Below are positions 1 to 6,267 of a stretch of DNA of 7,705 nt, piece after piece. The stretch is from an uncultured Alphaproteobacteria bacterium (GTDB taxonomy: Bacteria; Pseudomonadota; Alphaproteobacteria; GCA-2731375). The notes under the pieces were generated by a model that saw only the letters and a list, made by a program, of their open reading frames with translations, was not told the DNA's origin and did no database searches. Made by a program: the position numbers and the translations under genes. Within the stretch, counting starts at the first letter, position 1; each line of letters starts with the position of its first letter. The stretch is from the NCBI GenBank assembly GCA_913049615.1, contig CAJWZI010000059.1, positions 1-7,705 on the forward strand, given 5' to 3'.

Positions 1-1
1 A

Positions 2-667
2 AGCAATGGCGGGCTTAGCAAAGAAGAACTAGGTCGCGAAGATGTTAAGGCGGTGTTGGATGGCTGTGAAAATCTTGGACGGCATATCGAAAATGTAAAA
101 TCATTTGGCGTGCCTGTGGTGGTCGCAATCAATCATTTCGTCAATGACACGGCGGCAGAAGTGGATACTATAAGCGAATACGTCGAAAGGCTGGGCTCCG
201 AAGCCTTCCTTTGCAAGCATTGGGCTGAGGGTTCCAACGGCATCACTGATCTAGCTACGCGGGTTGCAGAAATTGCCGAAAGTGGTGTTTCTCAATTTTC
301 CACTCTTTACCCTGACGACATGCCGCTTTTTCAGAAGATCGAAACTGTTGCCAAGCGAATTTATCGCGCCGACGAAGTCTTGGCGGATAAGAGTATTCGC
401 GATCAACTGCGGCAGTGGGGTGATGCAGGCTATGGTCACTTGCCCGTATGCATGGCAAAGACCCAATACAGCTTCTCAACCGACCCCAGCCTACGGGGCG
501 CACCCGTCGGCCATAGCGTGCCAGTGCGGGAAGTGAGATTGTCGGCTGGCGCCGGCTTCATTGTCGTTGTCTGCGGCGCCATCATGACGATGCCGGGCCT
601 ACCGAGTGTGCCGGCTGCCGAGGCGATCCGCCTGAATGAAAGTGGGGACATTGAGGGGCTATTCTAA
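2..667 (+). CDS. fhs: Formate--tetrahydrofolate ligase (10-formyl-THF synthetase), C-terminal part, 5' end outside window
   Basis: This enzyme joins formate to tetrahydrofolate using ATP, giving 10-formyl-THF in the cytoplasm. The frame is open from base 2 to TAA at 665-667 and encodes 221 residues, against roughly 555-560 for the whole family, so the P-loop half lies to the left. Visible family hallmarks, in order, are the segment [26 protein letters not shown] helix and strand (about 65-130), CKHWAEG (about 211-231), the [12 protein letters not shown] block (about 437-475), [12 protein letters not shown] (about 528-564), MTMPGLP, and the usual acidic end GDIEGLF. All are well conserved and the gene looks functional. 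GTG at 53 is an internal codon, not the start. A folD-family gene follows in the same direction after a 114-base gap, a common partnership in C1 metabolism. Identification is by conserved motifs and is secure. Confidence 0.95.
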   Translation, partial: SNGGLSKEELGREDVKAVLDGCENLGRHIENVKSFGVPVVVAINHFVNDTAAEVDTISEYVERLGSEAFLCKHWAEGSNGITDLATRVAEIAESGVSQFSTLYPDDMPLFQKIETVAKRIYRADEVLADKSIRDQLRQWGDAGYGHLPVCMAKTQYSFSTDPSLRGAPVGHSVPVREVRLSAGAGFIVVVCGAIMTMPGLPSVPAAEAIRLNESGDIEGLF

Positions 668-781
668 TTTTGTTCGGCATACGATGTTTCGCTCCCGCTT
701 ATATTTTGTCGTCTACATCACATTAGTCTGTGTGCGGGCATTGCCAGAACCAGGCATGTTGTTGCCACGTCAAAATCCGAA

Positions 782-1684
782 ATGGCAAATACCGAGATGA
801 TGAAGGATAATCGGCTGATTGATGGGCGTGCGGTACAGGCTCGAATTTTATCTGAGGTAAGCGCCTACGTAAAACAGACTTCAGCCATGCACCCTATAGG
901 TCGGCTGGTCTCCATCAGTATTGGCAATATTCCAGAAGTCGCCGTTTATGTCCGCAATCAGTCGCGCGCCGCAGAAAAGACCGGTATCCCGTTTGATCAG
1001 ATGTCTTGGTCTGGCGACATATCTTATGAAGAATGCAAAGTCCGCATTAGTGAAATGAATGAGAACCCAGGCGTTGTCGGCATCATTATACAGCGCCCAG
1101 TACCTACTCATATCAATATCCGGTCATTGCAATCCTCAATTCACCCACTCAAAGATGTAGAAGGCATGAACCCAGCATCGATAGGCAACATTGTTTATAA
1201 TGATGTTGCGTTGGCTCCATGCACGGCTGCAGCTGCCGTGGAACTTATAAAAGAGACGGGCCTTGAATTGCAGGGTCTGGAAGTCGTGATGATTGGCCAT
1301 TCCGAAATTGTCGGGAAGCCCGCCGCCTTCCTTTTGATGGCGGAAGGCGCCACCGTGACCGTGTGCCATCAGATGACCCGATCCGTAGCCATGCATTCAC
1401 GCCGCGCAGATGTGGTCGTTGTTGCAGTGGGGATACCCAAGTTCTTTGGTCCTAATATGGTCAAACCTGGAGCTGCCGTCATCGATATTGGTATCAACCA
1501 GCAAGAATTACCGAATGGCCGTGTGCGAATTGTTGGAGATGTCGACACCGATCAAGTTAAGGAGATCGCAAGTTGGATTACACCGGTACCAGGAGGTGTC
1601 GGCCCAGTTACCGTCGGTATTCTTATGCGTAATGCCACAATTGCACACCAACGCCAAATTGAGGCGGGTTGGCTGGCGGCTTAA
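782..1684 (+). CDS. folD: FolD-family methylene-THF dehydrogenase/cyclohydrolase, divergent, catalytic Lys replaced by Gln
   Basis: The family interconverts 5,10-methylene-THF, 5,10-methenyl-THF and 10-formyl-THF with NADP. The 300-residue length is normal. The fold is clear: LIDGRAVQARI at the N-terminus, the folate domain with VYVRN (Tyr56) and Gln104, the Rossmann motif GHSEIVGKP (172-180), VAVGIP, GAAVIDIGIN, VGDVD and PVPGGVGPVTV near the end. Departures cluster in the active site. The catalytic lysine (E. coli Lys54) is Gln60, codon CAG at 959-961. The usual KDVDG is KDVEG, placing Glu127 at E. coli Asp121. QLPLP is QRPVP, and PCTPxG is PCTAAA. Dehydrogenase activity may survive while cyclohydrolase is lost; this is inference. 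No clear Shine-Dalgarno precedes ATG 782; ATG 797 or 800 are alternatives that lose only five or six residues. It lies 114 bases after fhs and converges on the pirin gene. Confidence 0.88.
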   Translation: MANTEMMKDNRLIDGRAVQARILSEVSAYVKQTSAMHPIGRLVSISIGNIPEVAVYVRNQSRAAEKTGIPFDQMSWSGDISYEECKVRISEMNENPGVVGIIIQRPVPTHINIRSLQSSIHPLKDVEGMNPASIGNIVYNDVALAPCTAAAAVELIKETGLELQGLEVVMIGHSEIVGKPAAFLLMAEGATVTVCHQMTRSVAMHSRRADVVVVAVGIPKFFGPNMVKPGAAVIDIGINQQELPNGRVRIVGDVDTDQVKEIASWITPVPGGVGPVTVGILMRNATIAHQRQIEAGWLAA

Positions 1685-1749
1685 TTTTGCTGTGACCGAG
1701 GTTGTTGCATTAATCCACCCTAAGGCAACAAGAACCCGCTCCAAACCCT

Positions 1750-2625
1750 TCAACTACGGTCGATTATGCCCATATGCCCGGATTGGAAGTCGGCAACTGC
1801 TGTCTGCAACTCATCGGTATTGTTCATGACGAACGGGCCGTAACGAGCGATTGGTTCGCGAATTGGCGTGCCCGCCAGCAGCAAGAAGCGACCAACATCA
1901 TCGCTCTCCAACACAGACAATTCTAATGCCGTTCCCTCCCCCAGCACAGCCATTTGTCCCCGTGCCACCCTGTCACGGCTGGGACCAAAATGGACAGCGC
2001 CCTCAAAGACATAAGTGGCTACATTGAAGTCGGGGTCGATGGTGATACGGGCAGTGGCGCCTGGACAAACACGCCAATCTTGGAGCCAGATCGGAGTATG
2101 CGTGCCGATAGCCGCTGACACACCGAACGCTTCACCCGCTATAACCGTAACCTCCATCAACCCATCCGAGCTAGCGGCCGTCGGTATTGCCGAAGCCGGC
2201 AGGTACTGATAGCCCGGCGTTGCGGATTTGTACGCGGCTGGAAGATTGACCCAGATCTGGAAGCCGTGAGCGAGGCCACCCGATGACTTGAAATCCGGTC
2301 CCGGTAATTCCGAATGTACGATGCCGGCGCCCGCAGTCATCCATTGCACATCACCAGCCTTGAGTAGTTGGCTTTTGCCAGTTGAATCCTCGTGCAGCTT
2401 CTGTCCGGCGAGAATGTATGAGACCGTTTCAAATCCACGATGGGGATGGTCCGGAGCGCCGATAGCTTCACCCGGCCCATAAGACACCGGTCCCACCTCA
2501 TCCAGCAGGAGGAACGGATCAAATTGTTCCAGGTCAGCCGTTGGGACCGGGCGACGGACCAGAAAGCCAGCGCCCTCTTTTTGCTGGTGCGCCGTGACAA
2601 CGCGCACGATCTTGCGAGCGACCAT
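1750..2625 (-). CDS. Pirin family protein (bicupin)
   Basis: Pirins are cytoplasmic bicupin metalloproteins; some bacterial members are quercetin 2,3-dioxygenases and others bind partner enzymes or transcription factors, so the substrate here is unknown. From ATG at 2625 the protein has 291 residues, a usual length. Motifs seen are FDPFLLLDE (about 35-43), DHPHRGFETVSYILAG (59-74), and GDVQWMTAGAGIVHSE (91-106). The predicted metal ligands His60, His62, His104 and Glu106 are all present. The C-terminal cupin contains YVFEGAVHFG, and the tail RYGPFVMN is typical. A TTG at 2634 would add three residues and overlap the stop of the upstream VOC gene (TTGA). I prefer ATG 2625 because AGGA then sits 11 bases upstream, against only 3 for TTG. 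It is the second gene of a two-gene minus-strand operon and ends convergently with folD. Confidence 0.93.
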   Translation of the reverse strand: MVARKIVRVVTAHQQKEGAGFLVRRPVPTADLEQFDPFLLLDEVGPVSYGPGEAIGAPDHPHRGFETVSYILAGQKLHEDSTGKSQLLKAGDVQWMTAGAGIVHSELPGPDFKSSGGLAHGFQIWVNLPAAYKSATPGYQYLPASAIPTAASSDGLMEVTVIAGEAFGVSAAIGTHTPIWLQDWRVCPGATARITIDPDFNVATYVFEGAVHFGPSRDRVARGQMAVLGEGTALELSVLESDDVGRFLLLAGTPIREPIARYGPFVMNNTDELQTAVADFQSGHMGIIDRS

Positions 2626-2630
2626 TCGCG

Positions 2631-3113
2631 TCAATATCCTGTCGTGATCTCAAGTAAAATGTCGTCGGGATCTCGGAAATAGATAGAACCCACCTTCTCG
2701 TCACCATGAATGTCATGCTTTATGTCGCGTTCGCGCAGGGTCAGAATAGCCTTGTTGTATTGTTCCGGGGTACACTTGAGCGCCAGGTGGTGCATACTTC
2801 CCACACCGCGCTGAGTCTTGAAAGGGCCATTCTTCGGGAAATCGAAGAAGGCCAGGAAGTTGCCGCCACCCATATCCAGGAATATATGCGTTGAACTCGG
2901 CTCATCGCGGTTGGCTACGACCTTATTCAGCGTCATACCGACGACTTCCGTATAGAACTTAATTGTGCGGCCAATATCCGAGCAAATTAGTGCCAGATGA
3001 TCGACGCCTCCCGTGGCGACTGGATCGCCACCAGCTGGCTGGTTAGTCGGGGTGTATTTTTCAACAAGGGCAGCCCGCCTGGCGGCATAGTCAATTTCTT
3101 TAACGTCCGTCAT
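2631..3113 (-). CDS. VOC superfamily (glyoxalase/dioxygenase fold) protein
   Basis: This 160-residue protein belongs to the vicinal oxygen chelate superfamily, which includes glyoxalase I, extradiol dioxygenases and fosfomycin-type resistance enzymes; the substrate cannot be read from the sequence. Two beta-alpha-beta-beta-beta modules are visible. The first begins GGVDHLALICSDI (35-47) and includes TIKFYTEVVGM; the second begins MHHLALKC (107-114) and ends with YFRDPDDILLEI (145-156). Predicted metal ligands are His39, His109 and Glu155, with another from the first module possible. About 30 residues precede the fold and show no signal peptide. The start is firm: AGGAGG lies 6 bases before ATG 3113. 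The pirin gene follows with only the junction overlap, so the two are almost surely co-transcribed and may share a role in handling an aromatic or quinone-like compound; that role is inference. Confidence 0.9.
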   Translation of the reverse strand: MTDVKEIDYAARRAALVEKYTPTNQPAGGDPVATGGVDHLALICSDIGRTIKFYTEVVGMTLNKVVANRDEPSSTHIFLDMGGGNFLAFFDFPKNGPFKTQRGVGSMHHLALKCTPEQYNKAILTLRERDIKHDIHGDEKVGSIYFRDPDDILLEITTGY

Positions 3114-3119
3114 CTTTTT

Positions 3120-3125
3120 CCTCCT
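3120..3125 (-). promoter_or_regulatory. Strong ribosome binding site of the VOC gene
   Basis: Read on the minus strand the site is AGGAGG, a perfect Shine-Dalgarno core, 6 bases before the ATG at 3113. It fixes the start of the VOC gene and suggests efficient translation. Confidence 0.85.
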
Positions 3126-3177
3126 GTGTACAGCCCCGGAGATTTAGATGGAAACCCTTCAGTAATAAAGGCCTCCA

Positions 3178-3206
3178 GTGAGCTAGTTCTTGGCCTACTA
3201 GCTGAC
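3178..3206. promoter_or_regulatory. Inverted repeat, candidate operator of the VOC-pirin operon
   Basis: AGCTAGT (3181-3187) and ACTAGCT (3197-3203) are perfect inverted arms separated by 9 bases. After one mismatched pair (3180/3204) the match resumes with GT (3178-3179) against AC (3205-3206), giving 9 of 10 paired positions in each arm. The centre is about 80 bases upstream of the VOC start codon, a normal place for an operator. Spacing of this kind suits dimeric regulators such as TetR, MarR or LysR types. No regulator gene is adjacent in the window, so the identity of the binding protein is unknown. Confidence 0.4.
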
Positions 3207-3576
3207 AGGACACAAGGTTCCTATATCCAGTTAAGTTTAAACAGGCTGACGCGCCGTCTCTTTAAGGCCCTTTGGGCTCGCTTCTGACCTTACCAGCGTC
3301 CAATTGCATACTTCCAGTTGTTTGATCAGAAATCGGGCTATTGCCGCAGCTCCAAATCCGCCACTTCGCCGTTATTGACGATGAAATTGCTCAATACGTC
3401 GACTGGGTTTCTGGACCAATGACAATCCCTAGGAAAAAAATCTGGGGTGCCGGATTGGAATGTGCCCCAGGGCAGTAGTAAAGCTGGTAGGGAGGTGAAT
3501 TTTGTTTATGGTCGGGTATACCAGTTTTAAATTTGCGGCGTGGTCAATATAGAACTTAAAAAATTAAAGGCGAGGG

Positions 3577-4926
3577 ATGGCGATCACCGATTATGCGATA
3601 CCGGAAACGCAATACGCACAATCCGGTGAACTGAGCATTGCCTATCAAATATTTGGGCGGGGTCGTCGCGACCTCGTTTACGTGCCCGGCATCGTTTCGC
3701 ATATTGAACTCGCTTGGGAGGATCAGAAAACTGCGGCATTCCTAAACCATCTTTCTGAAGCCTTCCGAGTTATCGTCTTCGATAAGCGCGGCCAGGGTAT
3801 GTCGGACCGGACCGAGGGGGTGCCAAACCTTGAAGAACGGATCGATGATCTGCGCGCGGTAATGGAGGCCGCTGGTTCCGAACGAGCTACTATATTTGGC
3901 CTTTCGGAAGGCGGACCCATGAGCCTTTTATTTGCGGCAAGTTATCCCGAGAAGGTCGAGCGCCTCGTTCTCTTCGGCTCCATGGCCCGGTTTGATGGAG
4001 CAGAAAATTATCCTCACCGACCACCATTGGAAGATTACATTGATGATTTTGTTGCGGCGTGGGGAAAAGGTGCGCTTGTCCACTTGATGGCTCCCGAAAA
4101 CGACTACGAGCCTGGATACCCCGAGTGGCTAGCCCGCTTAGAGCGAATGAGCGCTAGTCCTAGTGCGATACGCAAATTCATGATGGCCAACAAAAGGATC
4201 GACGTAAGGCCTATCCTTCCTGATGTGCGGCTGCCGACCCTCATTATTCAACGGCGCCAGGACAGGGCCGTAGCGCGCGGCAATGGTCGCTATCTCGCTG
4301 ATAACATTTTAGACTCCGTGTATCTAGAATTGCCAGGTCGCTCCCACCTCCCATGGCTTGGCGATCCTGACACGGTCGTTGACGCCATCGTGCGATTTGC
4401 CGAAGCGAGTAGCTTGGGAACGATTAGCGATGGCCTGGATGAACGTCGGTTGGCGACGGCACTCTTCACAGACATCGTCCAATCGACGGAACAGCTCGCC
4501 GCCATGGGGGATCAGCGCTGGCGTGAAATGATGGACCGGCATGATCATTTAGCAGAAAGTTTAGTTGATAATTTTCGTGGTCGTATCGTCAAAAGCACCG
4601 GTGACGGAATCCTTGCAATATTTGATGGGCCGGCGCGCGCGCTTCATTGTGCCCAACACCTAGTAGAAGAGCTTGGCGGTATTGGTCTCAGCGTACGAGC
4701 GGGTTTACACATAGGTGAGGTTGTAGTGCGTGGTGATGATATTACCGGGCTTGCCGTCAACATTGCCGCACGGGTCATGGGGGAGGCGGAACCTGGCGAA
4801 GTGCTGGTGACTAGAACCCTGATGGACCTTACGGGCGGAAGTGAAATCGTTTTTGACCCTGCCGGTACTTACGAGCTGAAAGGCGTACCGGGCACTTTCG
4901 ATGTGTTTCGCCTCGCGGGCCCGTGA
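3577..4926 (+). CDS. Alpha/beta hydrolase fused to class III adenylate/guanylate cyclase
   Basis: This 449-residue protein joins two domains and has no signal peptide or membrane segment, so it should be cytosolic. Residues about 12-278 form an alpha/beta hydrolase: VYVPGI, FDKRGQGMSD (68-77), the nucleophile elbow GLSEGG (Ser110), an acid in RRQDRAV (Asp229) and His257 in GRSHLPWLGD. Residues about 290-447 form a class III cyclase: FTDIVQST (metal Asp299), VKSTGDG (Lys339 for the purine, metal Asp343), DITG (Asp388) and GLAVNIAAR (Asn395 and Arg399, transition-state residues). All expected cyclase residues are present, so it probably makes cAMP; Lys339 with Asp388 favours ATP over GTP. This architecture is known in alphaproteobacteria and mycobacteria, where the hydrolase domain is thought to sense a ligand. 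An AAAGG sequence lies 6 bases before ATG 3577. It appears monocistronic, with 400-plus bases on either side. Confidence 0.93.
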   Translation: MAITDYAIPETQYAQSGELSIAYQIFGRGRRDLVYVPGIVSHIELAWEDQKTAAFLNHLSEAFRVIVFDKRGQGMSDRTEGVPNLEERIDDLRAVMEAAGSERATIFGLSEGGPMSLLFAASYPEKVERLVLFGSMARFDGAENYPHRPPLEDYIDDFVAAWGKGALVHLMAPENDYEPGYPEWLARLERMSASPSAIRKFMMANKRIDVRPILPDVRLPTLIIQRRQDRAVARGNGRYLADNILDSVYLELPGRSHLPWLGDPDTVVDAIVRFAEASSLGTISDGLDERRLATALFTDIVQSTEQLAAMGDQRWREMMDRHDHLAESLVDNFRGRIVKSTGDGILAIFDGPARALHCAQHLVEELGGIGLSVRAGLHIGEVVVRGDDITGLAVNIAARVMGEAEPGEVLVTRTLMDLTGGSEIVFDPAGTYELKGVPGTFDVFRLAGP

Positions 4927-5130
4927 ATTATTCACTCTCCCTCTTTTTCGTCTTCCTATGTCGAAACATCAGAATTCGCAACGCCCTGGGTCGCGTGCGG
5001 TTTGTCCATGAAATGGGCTAACCATTGGTAATCTTCGGATTCTCTGCGGCTGTAAAACTTGCGTGCACTAGTCGAGTTGCACTTAATCACCACCAAATGC
5101 TTCGCCTTAACCGCCTGACCTTAGCTTGTT

Positions 5131-5152
5131 TGGTATTCATTGGGTGGTATTC
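5131..5152. repeat. Tandem direct repeat, possible regulator site
   Basis: TGGTATTC occurs at 5131-5138 and again at 5145-5152, a 14-base period. Two same-orientation half-sites are typical of activator or response-regulator binding, but the distance to the next plus-strand gene (about 220 bases) is long and an 8-base repeat can occur by chance. Confidence 0.25.
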
Positions 5153-5283
5153 GTAGGGCAGAATCTGACGTCTGCTCTTTGCGCTCGATTAGGATCGCCA
5201 ATCAATTGGCGCAATGGCGTAGCAATTACCCATTTGCCATTAGTGGTCACGAAATTGCCCAACTTCAGACATTTGATAACCAT
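5137..5283 (-). CDS. Possible small ORF of 48 residues, unidentified
   Basis: Read on the minus strand, ATG at 5283 is preceded by AGGAG with a 3-base spacer and opens a frame of 48 codons to TGA at 5137-5139. The peptide starts MVIKCLKLGNFVTTNGKW and has no signal peptide, membrane helix or family motif that I recognise. The same frame is open farther upstream across the plus-strand small gene at 5374-5655, where it is only an antisense shadow. Codon content gives no firm support, and it contains the palindrome at 5196-5211. It could be a real small protein, a gene remnant or chance. Evidence rests only on the ribosome site and open frame. Confidence 0.18.
   Translation of the reverse strand: MVIKCLKLGNFVTTNGKWVIATPLRQLIGDPNRAQRADVRFCPTNTTQ
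5196..5211. repeat. Perfect 16-base palindrome, possible operator
   Basis: CGCCAAT and ATTGGCG form perfect 7-base arms around a CA spacer, giving a 16-base palindrome. Short spacing is more like a dimeric protein site than an RNA hairpin, since a 2-base loop would force open the innermost pairs. There is no T-run next to it, so it is not a terminator. It lies 162 bases before the start of the small gene at 5374. Confidence 0.35.
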
Positions 5284-5373
5284 TTTCTCCTGACACCCTA
5301 ACACCATGGAAAGATCGCTGATCTGCTTTGAGTGCAGCAATGGCCAATTCGAAGTATGTGTGGAGAGACTGTC

Positions 5374-5655
5374 ATGGAATTGGATTTTGGCACGCATTTG
5401 GAAGAACAAATGCAACGGGGTGTCATACCGCATGGCATCGTTGAACTGATTATAGGGTTTGGTGAGCTCGAACACAGGTGCGGTGTCGAGCACTACTCCG
5501 TAACCAAGAGCACAATCAAACGCATCCAACGTTATCTTGGCCACAACAGCAGCCGCATCCTTGATTTCTACACAAGTCACTATGCCATCACCATCAAGAA
5601 TTGGGTTATCACCGTTGCCAAAAAGCGGCCGCACCACACGGAGAATAGTGAATGA
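5374..5655 (+). CDS. Small uncharacterised protein (QRGxP-type family), first gene of the bactofilin operon
   Basis: This encodes 93 residues with no signal peptide or membrane helix, so it should be cytoplasmic. The start at ATG 5374 is chosen because GGAG lies 8 bases upstream; in-frame codons farther left (5332, 5356) lack such a site. The pattern HLEEQMQRGVIPHGIVELIIGFG near the N-terminus, then a Gly-Val-Glu-His-Tyr strand, a basic helix (STIKRIQRYLG) and a final strand pair ending NWVITVAKKR resembles, from memory, a widespread proteobacterial family of about 90-110 residues with a QRGIPP motif and a GxVITVGHR ending. I know of no assigned function for it. Its TGA overlaps the bactofilin ATG (ATGA), which implies translational coupling and a linked role. 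The last residues (HHTENSE) are hydrophilic and probably disordered. Family assignment is tentative; that it is a real gene is fairly likely. Confidence 0.7.
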   Translation: MELDFGTHLEEQMQRGVIPHGIVELIIGFGELEHRCGVEHYSVTKSTIKRIQRYLGHNSSRILDFYTSHYAITIKNWVITVAKKRPHHTENSE

Positions 5656-6233
5656 TTAACAAATTCATTGCAAAGAAGAGGTCCAATCTCTCAGGCGTTA
5701 AACCCAATCAAAAAGAACAGATGGATACTCAAATAACGCCAAAAAACCGTGAAACCAGGACGGTATTGGAAAGTAATCCCGAATTTCACATTGCCCGTCT
5801 GGAGAACATGATGGCCCCTAGCACATCGTCCCTGCAGCCCATGACATCAAATGTAGAAATACGTTCCGTTCTGATTGGACCTGGCATCGAATTTGACGGT
5901 TCACTTAGCAATTGTGACGAAGTGGTCATTGAAGGAACGGTCAGAGCCACCATCGCGACTACCCATCTCATAGTAAAGGCGACGGGTAGATTCACTGGCA
6001 GTGCTGAAGTCGAAAAGGCCGAAATCGATGGTCAGTATGAAGGCACCCTCACTGCCAAAACACAACTACAGATCAATCAAACCGGAACGGTTATAGGCGA
6101 CATTAATTATGCCCAGCTTGAAGTTACCCCTGGTGGAATATTGACAGGCAATGTCGACGCACTCACCAAAGGAGAGGACAAGCAAATCGTTAGACCACCC
6201 CCTGATCCACAAGAAGAGAAAAAGCAGCCATGA
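5652..6233 (+). CDS. Bactofilin (polymer-forming cytoskeletal protein)
   Basis: Bactofilins polymerise without nucleotide into cytoplasmic, often membrane-associated filaments that position cell-wall enzymes, stalks or other envelope structures. The 193-residue protein has the three-part layout of the family: a polar N-terminal tail (1-70), a beta-helix core (about 72-176) made of short repeats with regularly spaced hydrophobic and glycine residues (IGPGIEFDGSLS, VVIEGTV, LIVKATGRFTGSA, AEIDGQYEGTL, GTVIGDI, GGILTGNV), and a proline-rich, charged C-terminal tail (PPPDPQEEKKQP). The N-terminal tail is longer than in many bactofilins. ATG 5652 has GGAG 8 bases upstream, inside the end of the preceding gene, and overlaps its stop by ATGA. 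An OmpA-domain gene follows after 34 bases. No M23 peptidase, a frequent bactofilin neighbour, is in the window. Identification is firm; the process it organises here is unknown. Confidence 0.93.
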   Translation: MINKFIAKKRSNLSGVKPNQKEQMDTQITPKNRETRTVLESNPEFHIARLENMMAPSTSSLQPMTSNVEIRSVLIGPGIEFDGSLSNCDEVVIEGTVRATIATTHLIVKATGRFTGSAEVEKAEIDGQYEGTLTAKTQLQINQTGTVIGDINYAQLEVTPGGILTGNVDALTKGEDKQIVRPPPDPQEEKKQP

Positions 6234-6254
6234 TCGTTGCGCAGCTCGTCTTAA

Positions 6255-6259
6255 AGGAG
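6255..6259 (+). promoter_or_regulatory. Ribosome binding site that sets the OmpA-domain gene start
   Basis: AGGAG lies 8 bases before ATG 6268. The same frame is open back to 6151, inside the bactofilin gene, but only the 6268 start gives both a ribosome site and a signal peptide. Confidence 0.8.
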
Positions 6260-6267
6260 ATTATGTA

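Larger units (their letters stand above)
3114..3576. other. Intergenic region between divergent VOC-pirin operon and hydrolase-cyclase gene
   Basis: This 463-base gap must hold promoters for the VOC-pirin operon (leftward) and the hydrolase-cyclase gene (rightward). I see a strong ribosome site and an inverted repeat on the VOC side, described separately. On the right side the last 80 bases are AT-rich; TTGTTT at 3502-3507 followed after 17 bases by TTTTAA is only a poor sigma-70 match. A 55-codon open stretch without a start codon lies on the minus strand (3338-3505). I see no convincing gene, tRNA or terminator. Confidence 0.6.
4927..5373. other. Intergenic region upstream of the bactofilin operon
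   Basis: This 447-base gap precedes the small protein-bactofilin-OmpA genes and should contain their promoter. I cannot name a convincing sigma-70 promoter in it. It holds an 8-base direct repeat, a perfect palindrome and a weak 48-codon minus-strand ORF, each listed separately. No tRNA or mobile-element end is visible. Confidence 0.55.

Noticed and set aside
668..781. Promoter or second small gene between fhs and folD
   Set aside because: TATATT-like bases are present near 700 but no matching -35 element at proper spacing, and no ORF with a ribosome site; nothing could be supported.
1702..1731. Inverted repeat TTGTTGC / GCAACAA between folD and pirin genes as a shared terminator
   Set aside because: The arms are AT-rich for a terminator, the loop is 16 bases and no T-run follows on either strand.
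3258..3280. GGCCC-TTT-GGGC inverted repeat as a terminator or operator
   Set aside because: A 4-base stem with a 3-base loop and no adjacent T-run is not significant.
2997..3287. Plus-strand 96-codon frame over the VOC gene start
   Set aside because: It is antisense to the well-supported VOC gene and its leader, with no ribosome site or recognisable motif.
4923..4948. GTGAA-TTA-TTCAC hairpin followed by a T5 run after the hydrolase-cyclase gene
   Set aside because: The stem is only 5 bases with a 3-base loop, it overlaps the stop codon and the T-run starts 8 bases later; too weak to call a terminator.
5137..5637. Long 166-codon minus-strand frame across the gap and the small gene
   Set aside because: Its larger part is antisense to the 5374-5655 gene, which has a ribosome site, family-like features and an ATGA junction with the bactofilin gene. 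Only the last 48 codons have any independent support.
6151..6267. Extended start of the OmpA-domain gene inside the bactofilin gene
   Set aside because: The added 39 residues are polar and basic and would bury the signal peptide; AGGAG before ATG 6268 fixes the start.
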